From Cyathus striatus (taxonomy: Eukaryota > Basidiomycota > Agaricomycetes > Agaricales > Nidulariaceae): 64,000 nt of DNA. The notes under the pieces are model-generated. The model saw nothing but the letters and a program-made list of their open reading frames with translations. It was not told where the DNA came from and did not search any database. Position 1 is the stretch's first letter; the number at the start of each line of letters is the position of its first letter. The translations under genes were made by a program, and so were the position numbers. Location of the stretch: assembly GCA_025738555.1 (NCBI GenBank), contig JAOVFP010000021.1, forward strand, positions 2,046,001 to 2,110,000. Reading direction: 5' to 3'. Positions 1 through 12,979 of the stretch are shown piece after piece.

Positions 1-2169
1 GTCCATCCTCCTCTTCCCACCCTCCCTCTCTGTAAACTGTAAATACATTCCCACCGGATCTTGGCCTTGTACTGCGCTTTGCTCGTCAACTACCTGGGCG
101 CACGACTTGTAATGCAATATGCAAAGCTTGGCGGTATACCGTGGAACTACCTTTTCCGGTCTACAGTAGCCTGAAGCACCATTTCCCCGCGGCCGCTGCG
201 CTTTTGACGTCCGTGTCTCATTTCTAGCACATACAGCGGCTTACTCCTTTAATTTCAAACTCGACACACTCTCGACTCTCCTCGAATTTGATTTCTTTCA
301 ATGTTTTTCTCATACTGTACCCGGCCCGTGGAACGCAGGTAGAACGTGGCCCGGCGGCGCCACTTCCGTCATTCCCAATTCCACCATCAACTCGGAAAAT
401 CGGCTAGATAAGCACCTATCGAGCTCATCCATCCAGCATTTTCCCCTTCCTTCCTTCCTTCCTTCCTTCCTTCTCTTCTGTCCTTCGTTAAATATACCCT
501 CGCTCCTCGCTATCACGATTAAAATAACCCTTTCTCCACATACATGCACGTATATGAAATCCGGACGTCCTACGGGATACAAGTATCACGGATTCTCTCT
601 ATTTCCAAATTGAAATTTCAACCCTCATCCGGATGGAATCGAGTTGCAAATCAGTCTAATTGATATCGATTATCATTCACGGAAGCACTTTACATGGGCG
701 CAAAGAAAAGAACGTGAAGGAACTACGGCCGAATCTCCGAGGTCGTGCTAGGGTACTTGGTGGTACTTGGGTCCCGCGTTCCGAGCGTACGGACGGGGTG
801 GGTGATGGTGATGTTTGGTTGAAAGGGGGGTGATAAACATGCCAGAAGCTCCTGATACAATGTTCAACTTCGTGCAAGTTCCTTCTCTAGTACATGCTTC
901 ACTACTGTAACAGCAACTAATTCAACTGTTATATAAATGATCAACAAATCCCACCCCATCGAAGTTGATGATTGATCCTTATCACTGCCATAATTAAATC
1001 CCAAGTTATCAATCCTTCTCACCGCATGTAGGACAAGTCACCGACTGCATCAGGCATCACGTATGGGTTTTTGATTCCCGTATGGCGTAAAGGTGTAATC
1101 CTATCATGTAATTTGTAAATCCTGGTGAATATAGAAAATCGCACCACACAAAACGCCGGACTACTACATAAGCTTACTGTAAGGTAGACTTTGAATCTTG
1201 TCCAGCCTCCAGCCATTCGGTTAGTTCAAAGGGTTAAGTTGTTAAATTTAAGTGGCAGAACTATCGTTATCTCCTGTACCGTTGTATCTATCCAACTAAG
1301 TACCTGAACTTGACCTAACCAGTGAGCTCTCCATTCTCCTGCGCGTCCTTTATCAAGTATTCGGAAGTGCCGACGCAGTCGGTAAGAAATTTGATTATTT
1401 ATAAAATTGCAAATTGAAAAGAAGTGTTTCTGCAGTGAGGGGGATTTAACAGATAGACATACTCTCCTTTCTCGCTATCTAGTAAGTACATACATAAAAA
1501 CACGAACTGTGCAAAGTTAATGAATATATCCGGTAATCTGTAGCAGATACACAAAATAGAAACCTCAGAATGTAGATTCCTATCACCTCAGTTAAGACAC
1601 CTACTGCCAAGTTCCCGTCGTGAGGCAGGTAGGTAATAGGTAGGTACATTCCTATGATATACATCTAGAGTATCAAAAAAAGGCTGTTAAATCTCCTGCT
1701 GGAAAGGTTAAAACGTATGTTAATCTCTTTCCCTTCCAGCGCTGAATTTATCAAATTGAAACAGAATAACTGCTGTAATGATACACATCTCAAAATGCTG
1801 TTTACTTACGATATCTCAGTATTCCAAAATTACTTCCCTCGCTTCAAGTACAAGGCGGACGTTCAGTATGCTTTTTGATTCCCGTCAAGAAGGTAAATCG
1901 TGTGATATGTATCTCAATCTAGTACTCTAGATATCACCGAGTATTCTAGTTTATCTTAAGAATGTAACATGAATCCCGAGTGTGAACTTGGCAATTCGCG
2001 GATTCAGATAGGCTTTTTCGGAAGCACTGAGTGTTGTTAATGCTGCTCTCGCTGGCAAACAAGCATGTTGTTAATCCAAGGAGACATTCGTTTCATTTCT
2101 ACTAATTTAACCTGCTACTAGTGCATTACCGGTTTCAGCAATATATGAGATACCAGTACAGTGGTAATT
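1..2169. other. intergenic region, no gene recognised
   Basis: Only short frames without splice or family support are present. A pyrimidine-rich start and a CTTC-type microsatellite near 446-473 are the visible features. Nothing else can be supported. Confidence 0.5.
446..473. repeat. (CTTC)n microsatellite
   Basis: About seven consecutive tetranucleotide units of the CTTC/TTCC type follow the sequence ttttcccc. It is a simple repeat in a gene-free stretch. Confidence 0.85.
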
Positions 2170-3889
2170 TTAACAGTATGTATACCAAAACCCCTCTTTG
2201 TCCTCCAATCGCCGAAGCATATACCGCTTTGTGTCATTTAGAATTGTAAATTTATATTTTAGAGGATTCAACGGTCCAAAAGAGTCGACTTGATTCTCAA
2301 TGATTTTAACTCCGGGAAAATCCACATATTTAGCCCCACATTGTACCCAATCATCTCTTGCTCCACGAATAGAAAGGACGTTAAGGTTGGGAAGTGTAGA
2401 TGCGACTTCCATCAGCCGATTCTAAAACAATATCAGTAATTTCATAGTTTATTATAAACCGGAGACGTACCACCGAATTCACTGGTTTATAAAATGACGG
2501 TGGTAAGGGTGCATCCTCATCGTACAAGTCTATATCCGGCACATTTCGGTACAAATCGTATGTCACTGGCATGGAAAGAAACTTCAAGTTGACAAACGTT
2601 TGGAGCATCCGAGAATTGTGATCGCCAAAGCACCACTCTTCCGAGAACGAATAAGGTATGATTACCAATTTCTGGAGAGATGCTGCATGCGCGCCGAGGG
2701 CATGTGAGTTGTAAAAGGCCAGCGCGGACTTGTCTGCGTGCACGCGCGGAATAAAAACCGTACCCTCGATGACAAGAGTCTCCAGTAGGTTAGTATAAGA
2801 CTCCAGGTATTGTATAAATCCTTTAGAAATTTCATCGACTGTAATATGTTTAAGGAAGATCTTTGCGTGCTTTAGCCCGTTCCAGATATTATCTAGTCCT
2901 AGGGGTTCCTCCTCAAGAGGCCTGCGACCGTATAAATATAAATCGCGCATATCTCGAGTTTCTAGATCTGCAGCATTTTTTAAAGTGAGGGAGATAAGCG
3001 ATTTTAAACCAGGTGTAATGGTGGAATTTAACTGTAGAAAGTATCCGACAAGACAGAGATGCGTTATGTTCGGTGACGGCCCTAATATTTTAAGTAATGG
3101 TTCTGGATTAGCAGGTTCGCAATCCCGGCACTCAAGTGTTAAATCACGGAGACGATTGGAAGATTTTGCTAGATAATTTGACATCTCTGGGGTTGGTCCA
3201 TCTGAGACGACCAATTCGTCGCTATATGTGGCGATCACTACCTCGTTTTCTATGGTGAATATCTTGAGGTTTTGAACGGGGGGTAACTTCTCTAGTTCGA
3301 TGACATCTCTACAATCCATTTGTATACGTATATCCAGCTCCAGAGATGTCAAAGCTGCTAGCTCAGAAATGCTTGACTCGATGCCTTTGCCATTGGAGTG
3401 TTTATCAATGACCCATCTGTCGGTCACCAGTTGAGATCAAATCAGAAAATAATCTTCTGGTGGTGCACTCACTTAACGGCATTTGCATTCACGAAGACAG
3501 GTATTGCGAGAGGAAGCAACTCCACAATCATTTGAACATCCAGTGGCAGCCATTTGTCACCACGGAATAGTGGATTCATGCCATCGATTGTGACAGACTT
3601 CGCGTGAAGTACAGAAGAGTGCGTTCTGGAAACGAGAGATCCAAGAAAAGATTTGCAATAATCCGGCCTCTTGTAGTTGAAAGCGATGGTAACATGAGAG
3701 AACATTTGCGGGATGATGGCGTCGTTGAATCGTTTGCATGTCAGGCGCAGATTTTTGAGGGATGCTGGTGACTATATTTCAGATTCAACAATTATGACAA
3801 TGATGAGCACTGGTTGGCGACCCGAAGGCCCGACTTGCCAATTGAGTTATTTCTTGCAGTATTTCAGTAGGAAAAGATTCAATCGACAT
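2170..3889 (-). CDS. F-box/LRR-like protein, 4 exons
   Basis: Read on the minus strand, the gene opens at 3889 with MSIESFPTEILQEITQLA, an F-box start of the type (L/F)PxEIL. After an intron it continues LKNLRLTCKRFNDAIIP, the second half of a basidiomycete F-box. Exons are about 3835-3889, 3473-3764, 2471-3416 and 2170-2421. Introns 3417-3472 and 2422-2470 are GT-AG and keep frame; intron 1 (3765-3834) has a weak GTCGGG donor, and a donor 24 nt further on (GTGCTC) is an in-frame alternative. The rest of the protein carries leucine-spaced segments such as NLRDL/ITHLCL typical of divergent LRRs. By family, it should be a substrate-recruiting subunit of an SCF ubiquitin ligase; the substrate is unknown. 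It is transcribed divergently from the membrane protein to its right. No lesion is visible. Confidence 0.8.
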
Positions 3890-4644
3890 TTTGACGCTGC
3901 ATATGCTCGGCCCCCTTGTAGAGAAGGCTGAGAGTCTTCAGAGTTAAAGTAAGTACCATCGATCCAGCGGCCAAGTTGATTACGTGGGGCGTCTTTTTAT
4001 TTTTGACACGTCTCACGGACGGTCACATTTTGGTCACATTTCATTCCCGCAGTCAACCAAGATATACATGTATGTTCTAGGCACAGTAAATTACTACTAC
4101 ATTTCATTCGCTGGAATTGGACGCGCGACGTCTGATGTGCCATGGTAGAATGAGCCCACATTTCATGGTTTCTATACTTCTCTATAGCCTGAATAATCCG
4201 CAGTTTTGGCGAAGAGATTCAGCAATATCGAATTGCTTAAAGGTTAAGTTGTCCCTTGGCTTATGGGAGTCATAAGCCTTAAGGAACATCGGAAAACAGC
4301 TATTTTAGCCGATTCTGTTGTTGCTAGGAGACGTCTATTGAATGGAAAAGACTCGAACCTACATAAGTAGATTAGCCTGTATGGACAACATCCATCAATA
4401 CATCGCTGGTCAATCAGTGAATATTTGAATGGTGGTGGTCCCTGGTGGAATAGCGTTCTTCAATCAATAGTGCTTGTTTGGGAACGCTTCTGAGAAGCTA
4501 TTCGTGCCTACAGAAATGCATTCAGTTGATGGAATTCCAAGTTCTCCGAGCACCCCAGTTCGGGTACAATTGTTCCAGCTCTTCTGCCATAAATACTGCA
4601 TGTGATACGGCGATGTGCCATGCCATCCACTTCGTATTTGTAAC
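3890..4644. promoter_or_regulatory. divergent intergenic region between F-box and 7TM genes
   Basis: About 750 bp separate the proposed start codons of two divergently oriented genes, so both promoters must lie here. I see no clear TATA box. If the 7TM gene has a further upstream exon, part of this region would be coding. Confidence 0.4.
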
Positions 4645-6290
4645 ATGGCCTTTAACGAAACTGCAGCCAGAGGCAAGTCAGTTATTTGTATTTGACTCAT
4701 GTATAACCAACCCTCTTTAAAGGTGGAACTGCATCTTGCCATATCATAGCTATTATCACCACCGCGTTTCGTCTGTATCACCGGAAAAAGACACAGAGAT
4801 TATGGTGGGATGATTTATGGGCGTTCATCGCTCTTATCAGCGTGCCCCCACTTATGACTACCTCGTTAGCATGGCCAGTTCCAAGTAGGTTATGTGCATA
4901 TGTTGTATCGAATAACTTAGGCTGTCTCTTTTAGCCAGAAAAGATCCAACGCTTTATATTCTCTGGCGTATGTCGGCTTTAGTTTTCTACACCACTTGTC
5001 TGTGGTACGTTTATCGTTTCTTCGCTATTAACAAACAGCTAGTTTACACTAAAACTACTGCTCCCTAGGTGTTCGCGTTTAAGTGTCGCAGTTACACTTG
5101 TTCGCTTGCTCAATCCAGGACCATTCCGTCGAGTAGCCCAGGCAGCGGTCGTCGTTTTTGGTTTATTCTTCACCTCCCTAATTTTCCAGAAAGTGTTCAT
5201 GTGTGGAGCAAAGATAACGCCGCGCCGATTTGCCCAGTGTTCAATACCTCTATGGGTTGCGCCATTCGAGCTCAGCAGTAAGTGGTGGTTATGGCGCTAA
5301 TTCAATTATATTAACGTTCATTGTTTGCAGCTGACATTTTGGCAGATGTTTGGCTTATATGTGCTCCGGTATTCATGCTATTCCAATTCGAGCTTCCACG
5401 TAATCATCACCGATTAATTCTTGCAATCTTTATGTCGAGCATTTTGACGACAGGTGCAAGCGTTGCACATGTTGCGTTTATACTTTTAAAAAGGCCTCGA
5501 GAGATTGGGACCAGTGGAAATGTCCAGGTAATGGTACCCATATAAATGGCTTTGCAATGGTCGTTGATTATTTCAGGCTGCAATCTCTTTGCTAGTCTGC
5601 AACCTCTTGATGGTCGTGACATATTTCTATCGTGTCTTCAGAGACGAAGACGCTTCTATGGGCCATGAAATGTCGACCAAGACTCAATCTGAAAGGGCAG
5701 ATATCCCAATAAATTCCCTTTCCCCTGTTGGAGAAACCAGCGACCCTGTCACAAGCGTACTAACGTTCACTGAGATATCTACTCAAGGAACTACTACGAA
5801 TTCTAGCAATCTCCGCTCAGAAGCCCAACATTCCTCCTTCCTTACCACATCAGCGTCGAGTAATAGCCGTGCACAAGCTTCTTCGAATTCCACCAATTCT
5901 CGCTCAGCAGCCACGTACTCTTCCTTTGCTATTGCATCATCAGGGTCTAGCAATCCCCAAGTGTCTATGAATTCTAATATTGTCGCATCAGAACTGCATA
6001 ATGTTCGGGCTGAGACTTCAACGAACTCAGGCAACTCACGCTCAAATACCACTCATGTCTCAAGCGATGCCACATCAAATTCAACCTGTGGTCCCGAGGC
6101 TTCTACGAATTCAAGCAACCCTCGCCCAGCAACCACGTGTTCCTCTAACGATTCCACGCTGTCAAACACAGCTGGTGCCTCAACATTAGCGAATTCGAAC
6201 AATCCTCCTTTAGCAACCGTACACAGCTCCTCCCTTGTGAAATCAGAGTCGAACACTGGCGATGAAAATGTCGATACAGATTCCCCATAA
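4645..6290 (+). CDS. fungal rhodopsin/SAT4-like integral membrane protein
   Basis: Six exons (4645-4672, 4723-4884, 4935-5004, 5069-5277, 5331-5527, 5577-6290) give 459 aa in one frame. The diagnostic part is RLYHRKKTQRLWWDDLWAF, matching the RLxxRRxxLWWDDxWA signature of the fungal rhodopsin-like/SAT4 family (PF20684 type). Seven hydrophobic stretches follow, ending near VCNLLMVVTYFYRVF. About 210 residues of cytosolic tail are a low-complexity Ser/Thr/Asn-rich array of imperfect repeats (units like STNSSNPRPATTCSS). The function of the family in fungi is largely unknown. The first exon is uncertain: joining it in frame needs a GC-AG intron with donor AG|GCAAGT at 4673. The remaining introns are ordinary GT-AG of 49-64 nt. 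Confidence 0.75.
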
Positions 6291-7649
6291 TGAAGTGTGA
6301 ACACATTTTACTCTACCCTGCTACATGGTAGCCAATTTTTATTTATTAATCTAATACCTCACACTGTCCCTTAACGAGTACCACATCCGTCAACTTCAAT
6401 GACACATCTTTGCTTTCTACTTAATAGTCTGTTGCTGAAGAGCGATATTCAGGTAGATGGTGATATCAAGAATATAGTACGTCGTTACACGTGTATATAC
6501 GTGTCTAAATATACATCTAAGGATATCAATTTCTACACATACTTAAGGCGGTGGGCGGGATGGTACATACTGGGCGCATACCACTGCAGTCGAACTTGTC
6601 TTAACCTATAGGGGTTGGTGGACATAAAAACTTATGGGTTACTCTGGGTTATGGGCTGCTATGGCACAGAGTTGCTTATGTAATATGACTTCTGCTATAT
6701 ACAAAGATTGATTACATAATTAAAATTGCTACTTATGGAATTGTGTGATTCACACTCAAAGCTCACAAGGCTCTGCTCAACCTTTCTGGTATAGGGTGCA
6801 GTGACATTCAAGAGGTACTTTGGCCTTACAGGGTCCGCCTCATGACTTTGAGATGGGTTTAAATTATATTAGTAATAGCACAATGATAGAAATGTGCTGG
6901 GGTACCATACAGTGTCAGTACAGAATAGAATGTAGCTACTTTCATATATTTGGTAGAAACCACTTACTATTACACCTGGCTACATTAAATATAAACATCA
7001 AATAAAATGATAGATATTGATTGGATAGTGATGGAAATGCAATGTAAGTGTTTCAGAGACACTGATGCACTGATGGACCTGACCCAAGCCTGACCTACAG
7101 CATGACACGGAAGCATAAATTATGTCATATTTCCTTTTTAGGACGTAAGTATGGGTTATAGATCTCTCTCAAACCTATGGTCTATAGGGTATCATAGGAA
7201 TATGGGTTACAGACCCATTTCTCCCGCCCACTGATTCGGTGGACAAAAAAACCCATGGGTTGTTCGCGATTATGGGCTGCTGCGGGTATAGGATAGGACG
7301 AGTTCGACTGTATTACTAAGTGGGAACACTCAAACCCGCCACACGGCGGCGGGTTGTCTCTCTTCAATTTCACAGGAGAAAAATCGACGTTGTCACCGTG
7401 AAATCAGCGGCCTGATAAGCGTAAAACATCGGTTCCGAACGGAACCGATGTTTTTGTTTTCATTCTCGTCTAGTCCCCCGCTCATTGGCTCATTTCTCCT
7501 CTCGCTTCGGCTTTGACCTACGGTACCGTTTACCTTGTCGGTACCGCCCCTTCAAGACTCATCCAAGCACGACTCTTTTCCCCCCTTCTATTCATAACCC
7601 CCGTTTCCACTACCCACCCTACTTACTACATATTTAGCCTCGCTTCTCC
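6291..7649. other. intergenic region with a diverged short repeat
   Basis: No gene is recognised. A stretch near 6612-6664 (ggtggacataaaaac, then tatgggtta...tatgggctgct) recurs in diverged form near 7240-7290 in the same orientation. This suggests an old small duplication or mobile fragment. Confidence 0.4.
7642..7649. repeat. 8-bp target-site duplication, left copy
   Basis: GCTTCTCC abuts the left TIR; the identical octamer follows the right TIR at 9936-9943. Confidence 0.9.
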
Positions 7650-9935
7650 AGGACCCCCGAAATCTCCTAAGTAAAAAAAAAAATATGAAGGACCGATCCC
7701 ATTTAGGACAAATTTGCGGCCGTCAGGCCGCCAGGCTGGATCTAAAATGGACATTCCTGTGCCAAATGGTAAAGGTCAGATCTGATGTGGGGACAAATAT
7801 GCCTTCCTGGACTGGCGGTTATGTTTTTATTACCGGATTCGAATCCCACTGTTATGGATATATTTATTTGATGTTAATTTATACCACTGCCGCCTGCGTG
7901 AACATAATTTACTGACAGTCATTTTGTCCCCCAAAGAGCCCAAAAATGCGGGCACATACCGATAACACGGCTCGCTTCCACACTCAATAATATGCCTTTC
8001 TTCCTTCTCTTGCCTTTTTAACACGTCTCACAGGTGTCCTAACAGTTCTGAATGCCGGGGGAACGTTAAAACTCAAGTCAACTGCACATATGCACCTTTA
8101 CAATAAACTCAGAGTTCCACTTAACATTGGCCTTCATCAGCAAATCTGTAGGCGCATTCTCACGACGTTATGCGTCTTTTAAAGACCGAAATGCCGGGAA
8201 TGTCACGAAAGTGGTCAACTTCGGCGTGTCATTTAACTCTAGGTCATTTGCGTTTAATGTAGTAGTTATCTTTGAGTTATCTTTAAATGTCAAGTTGGTC
8301 TTTTGAACGTTACCCAAATGCATTCTTTCCTTACAAAAGACGACCTGAAAGACACTTGAAAAGCACCTTGAAGCTCACTTAATTTGGTAGTAAATTGCAA
8401 ATATGCATATATTTTATGCCATATATATACATGTACATTTATAGACTACTTTTACGCATAATAGTATGTACTACAAAATAATATAGAACTGACAGTAATG
8501 CAAAAAATCGAAACAACTCCCTCTACTATAGCCTCTATACTGCTAAACTGTACATCTGAAACAAGAACTGTCACGAAATGCATTGGTCTTTAGAAATAGT
8601 GAAATAGCACTCACCCAAAAGTCACTGTGCTTCTTCTACTGCACAACAAAACCTCACCCTACCAATACTCCACAGTCGCCGGGCACATCCTGAGTGTTCA
8701 AATAGCCTGCTAAGCCAACTTGCTATTCCCAACGCGAGCCTAACATGATGAATAGAGGGTTAGCGCAGAGAATTTATAACACAACATAAGGGCCAAACAC
8801 ATTTCTGTCTTGATAGATAGTAACATTGGCGTGGTGGGGGCAGGAGCACTGAGGAGGGCAGTGAAAAAGGGGACGGCATGAGACAGGTTCAAACTTCAAG
8901 GACTTTCAATTGAATTTGCTGATTGGCGGGACGACTCGAGACTCAGATCCAAAAATTTGAATTTAGTGAAATCGCCCTGGGCCAGTAGAATCCAGCGTGC
9001 TTGAGGCCCCAGTTAACCTGATCAGATGCTGCCTATCCGAGCCTCGGTAAGCAGGGTCGGGACGCTCGGCATCTATCAACAATTAACTTGAAACGTTGAA
9101 CGCCGCGATTCTGGGTATATGACAACATCTCACCATCCTTCAACTTCTCCCAGCGTTCAAGTTCTCTCTTCCCTCTAAGGTGTTACCAGACAACTTGTTG
9201 AGTCTCAGTAGTAATTATGCTGTATGAGTTGTAGGATGTGCACATTGTAGATGTACTATAGCATACTAGCAAAATCTTGCTGCGGATAGGGATGGTATAT
9301 ACCACAAGGCTAGACATTGATATAGTTAGAAAATATTAGAATGCAGCAAAAGACGAGACGCAAACGGAACACCAACTGAATGCAAACCCATGTTTCGAAG
9401 AGGCGAATGACAGAGAGAAAGTCAACGTTGATGACGGAAGAGAAAGACAACTCATAATACAAACGCAAACGTTACCTAACGTCACTCTGAAAGATAATGT
9501 GCCAAATGTTCTCATGAATGCGCGTACAGATTTACTGATGTTGAGCGAGACAATGAGGCTATAACGAAAACGAAAGCCTCGGGTTGTAATAGATGAAGAT
9601 AATGACTAAGTAGTATACATACATATCCTTGTTACATGCCTTCAACATTGCTACTACTCATACTTTATCGATATTTTCCATTGCTTTTGAGCTTTCCTTC
9701 TTGCTGACTTGCCTAAAAGTGTTGCGGCGCGGCGGCGTCGCAGCTAGAACGAAAGTTGACCGAAAATTGAGGCCAGATCCCACTTTCGGACATTTTTGAG
9801 GATCTAGAGAGGCCTGAGGCGAATTTCGGACAAATTTCCTAAAATTTTGGAGGCTTGATCCAGTTCGGACAAATTTGGCCCCAGCTGGCCAAACTGTTCT
9901 GGGATCAGGCCTTCATAGGAGATTTCGGGGGTCCT
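7650..9935. mobile_element. non-autonomous hAT-type DNA transposon (2.29 kb)
   Basis: The left end begins AGGACCCCCGAAATCTCCTA and the right end is its inverse (TAGGAGATTTCGGGGGTCCT), giving a near-perfect 20-bp terminal inverted repeat. The 8-bp sequence GCTTCTCC occurs immediately outside both ends (7642-7649 and 9936-9943), a perfect target-site duplication of hAT length. Subterminal copies of a GATCCcatTTcGGACAAATTT-like motif occur near both ends (about 7696-7720 and 9776-9875). No transposase frame is present, so the element is non-autonomous. The same TIR and subterminal motif occur in the element at 39997-41010. Confidence 0.9.
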
Positions 9936-9943
9936 GCTTCTCC
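9936..9943. repeat. 8-bp target-site duplication, right copy
   Basis: GCTTCTCC follows the right TIR and is identical to 7642-7649. Confidence 0.9.
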
Positions 9944-10255
9944 TCTCTGACTCGATACATAGTTCCCCTTACTCGATAAACTTACTCCTGACTCAATACT
10001 TACCTCGTAGATACATATATAGACCCCAGTAAATTATCTAGTATTTTAGAGTTCTGAAATACGAGACCACTAGACACGTATTTCTCTAAGTGATAAGTTC
10101 TCGGCATCTCGAACTCTAGCCCCTTCCCCGTGTGTTTCCCTTATCGAAGTCTAACCCTCTGACTTTAATTCGGAAACTCCACACTCTACAAGTTCGAATG
10201 GAAAGCCCCTCGGTAGCGCTTGAGTAGGTGCGTCGATGCATCTACCATTATCCTA

Positions 10256-11240
10256 GTCCACGGTGAGTATCTTATTCTTGTCCTGGTAGTATGTATGCAG
10301 CTGCACTGTTCCATCAGTGGCTTCCTGCTTTTAAAGATGACCTTCCATACAGGTCCGACATCGTCCGAGTCCTAAAGGACGTAGATGATAACCACCTTAA
10401 TTCCAACTGACCTTGCTATTTTTGCGTCGTGGCTGTTGTGAACGATGAACTGATGCAGCAGTGACGTGCTTTCATTTTCAGCTTTTCCCGAAAGATCGAA
10501 GGGTCGACACATTCGCCGTTCTCTTAGTAGTACACGGTGAGTCCTTTCCTTGTCCTGATACCCTAGCATCTGCACTGGACAATCAGTGATACCTACTTTC
10601 GACGATGATGGTATGCATTATTCGAGTCTTAAATGGACATAGAAGATAACCTTTAATTCCAATCCCTATTGAATTTTGCACCGTGTTTGTTTGCGAACGA
10701 TGAACTGACGTTTTCCTTTCAGGGTCTTGTCATTTGAAAATGCCTCGAAGGCGACAACGGCCTCTATTGCATACCGTGACCATACCTCGCTCTTCCATCG
10801 CAACAAGATCCCTGTAGAGCGCTGTCCCACCAGCGCTTGCACGCAGTCAAGCTCAACACGATGATAACTTAAAATCGGTCCATCTGAGTCCTTATAAAGT
10901 TAAAGAATATACATGATACCCCAAACTGTTCTTACATACCTTTCGGAATTCCTCTTTTATCTCTGCGTGCTTTTATACGAATGACCATAAGCTAACGCGT
11001 GTATTTATGAAGAAATATACTGCTTGTTCGAAGGCTGGGGAACGTACACTGTTGGACTACATTAAAGAGGAATGACAGCTGGCGTATACTGTGAGCATCT
11101 TCGCTTTCCCCACATCGGGGTTCCAGTGTCAGTTTGCAGTTGAGCTCGATACAATGACGCCTTTAAATCGCTCCATCTGGGTCCTTTAATAAAAGTTAAA
11201 GAACACAGAGGATACCCCAGCTATTCTTACATACCTTACT
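10256..11240. repeat. two sets of diverged tandem duplications
   Basis: A roughly 270-bp unit beginning cacggtgagt at about 10256 recurs from about 10530; shared landmarks are cttgtcct, gcactg, gaacgatgaactga and taattccaa. A second unit of about 290 bp recurs with landmarks tccatctg(a/g)gtcctt, gttaaagaa and gataccccaa/gataccccag at about 10873 and 11165. There is no convincing reading frame. These may be degenerate gene or transposon duplications. Confidence 0.6.
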
Positions 11241-12979
11241 GACATCTTTCATGTATTTCTATGCGTTTATTCCGTGAGCTGATGTGTTCGGTCAAGAAAG
11301 AACGCGTTCCTTGTCCGACGACCGTGTCACGAAAGTCCGATTTACCTTGGAAGGCATTAAGCCTTTATTCTTGTAATAATGCACTGCAAGATAATTATAA
11401 GATAGTACTGAAAACATTACAACGAAATGGCAATTCATTGTAAGGTATGGGCTTTCCTATAGTAAATTATAAGGCTACCGGTACTATACAAGAGATCTTA
11501 AGGTATTTCTAAGATTAAGGCACAATTTCAAGGTAACAACAATATTACCCTATCTCTATATTCCATCGCAACATGACTGACATATACATATTACAGGAGT
11601 GTATTTGTTGACTCTAAAGTAGTCTTTTAATATATTAGTGATATCAGTTTACTCGTCTACCTTACCATTAGACGGAAAGAAAATAATCATTCCATTACTG
11701 TGGTGGTTATATATTTTTAAGTTTTGTGACACGGATTAACATTGTGAAGCGGCAGCGAGCAAAACTAGATGGAATTATGGACATGCCTAGAGCACCTAAG
11801 CCTAACAGGACAGAGCCCGGAACATAGAGCCGAGACTATGCAAGATCCGGTTGAGTGCTGACTAAAGCACCTACCTAAAACATATAAAAGGGCGACACTA
11901 GCAAGGGCATTATGCTCGTCAAGTCTTCATGACTTGGCTGAAGAACTATAGCATGTAGGTAAGTTACATACTTTAAAGGTAAGCAATAAGATAATCTGGT
12001 AAGTACTATTCTTATGTGTGTACTGATCTGTATTACTTATCTCCATAAGTAGACAGTAGTATTAGTTGTAATGCTGTATGTACGCAGGAAGAAGAAATTA
12101 AGACTTTTTATTTATTACTCAATGAAAATTTTTGCATATGCTAGAAAGCTATTTAAACATTTATTTTACATTTTTGGAACATTCTTATACTAGCCTAAAA
12201 GTCATTGAATGACATCGACTTCATTGTAAGACTCAGTACTGAGCTTTACAAGTTATCGCATTTGTTAAAGTGCATTATAGGCTCTTTGCAAGTCCCTCAA
12301 TGCTGTCTAAGATTTCATCCTCTTGGGGGGCAGGAAATGCCTTAAGGCATTAACATGCACTGTAATGCGTTGGGTGGCAAATGAGGTTTTCATGACATGG
12401 GGAATGTATTCTAAGGATGGATTGACAGGATCCACAGCTGTTTAATGCTGAAGTACATTGTCCTTGCTGGTGGCAGAGTGTCTGAGGGTTGGAATAGCTA
12501 CGATGAGTATCTTTATATTTCTAACACTGCGGTAGCATTAGTGAATGTAAGTTCTGAACAATAGTTACATACATCTTGCTGTTTAGATGTTCACAGCGCG
12601 CTCAAGAGAAACAGTTAGTATTTCATCAGTAATAAATGCAAACATAAATTACATTTTAACTTGTACGTTGAAAATTCTTAAAAAATCTAAATATAACAAA
12701 GAAGGTGAAAAATAAAGGAAATCTCCATTTGCTGTTTTCGACTAGCAAAAGATAAACCTCAAAAAGGAATCCACAAGGAAAAGATAGAATCCTCCAACAA
12801 CACAAGCCAGTAGTGCAGTGGCAAGGTCATTGCGTTCCAGAGATGTAAGCTGTAGAGCAGGCTTTCTGCCTGTATAGCAGAATCGATGTTCTGATGTGTT
12901 CCGGTATAATCACGTGACCTTCCCATCAAGCGCGTTAACGCGTCTGCTGCTGAACCGTCTTCCTGAATGCATCTCAACG
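11241..12979. other. intergenic region, no gene recognised
   Basis: The stretch is AT-rich, with only short unsupported frames. One copy of a dispersed double-hairpin repeat lies at about 12850-12925 (see separate entry). Confidence 0.4.
12850..12925 (+). repeat. dispersed double-hairpin repeat, copy 1 (diverged)
   Basis: The core gtagagcaggctttctgcct forms a short hairpin and is followed by a GCA-rich block and a distal tcacgtgacctt. The same order (hairpin GCAGGnnnTnCTGCC, GCAaaaTGCGG block, tcacaTgACntt) occurs near 37380, 57870 and, inverted, 56165. This copy is the most diverged. Confidence 0.55.
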
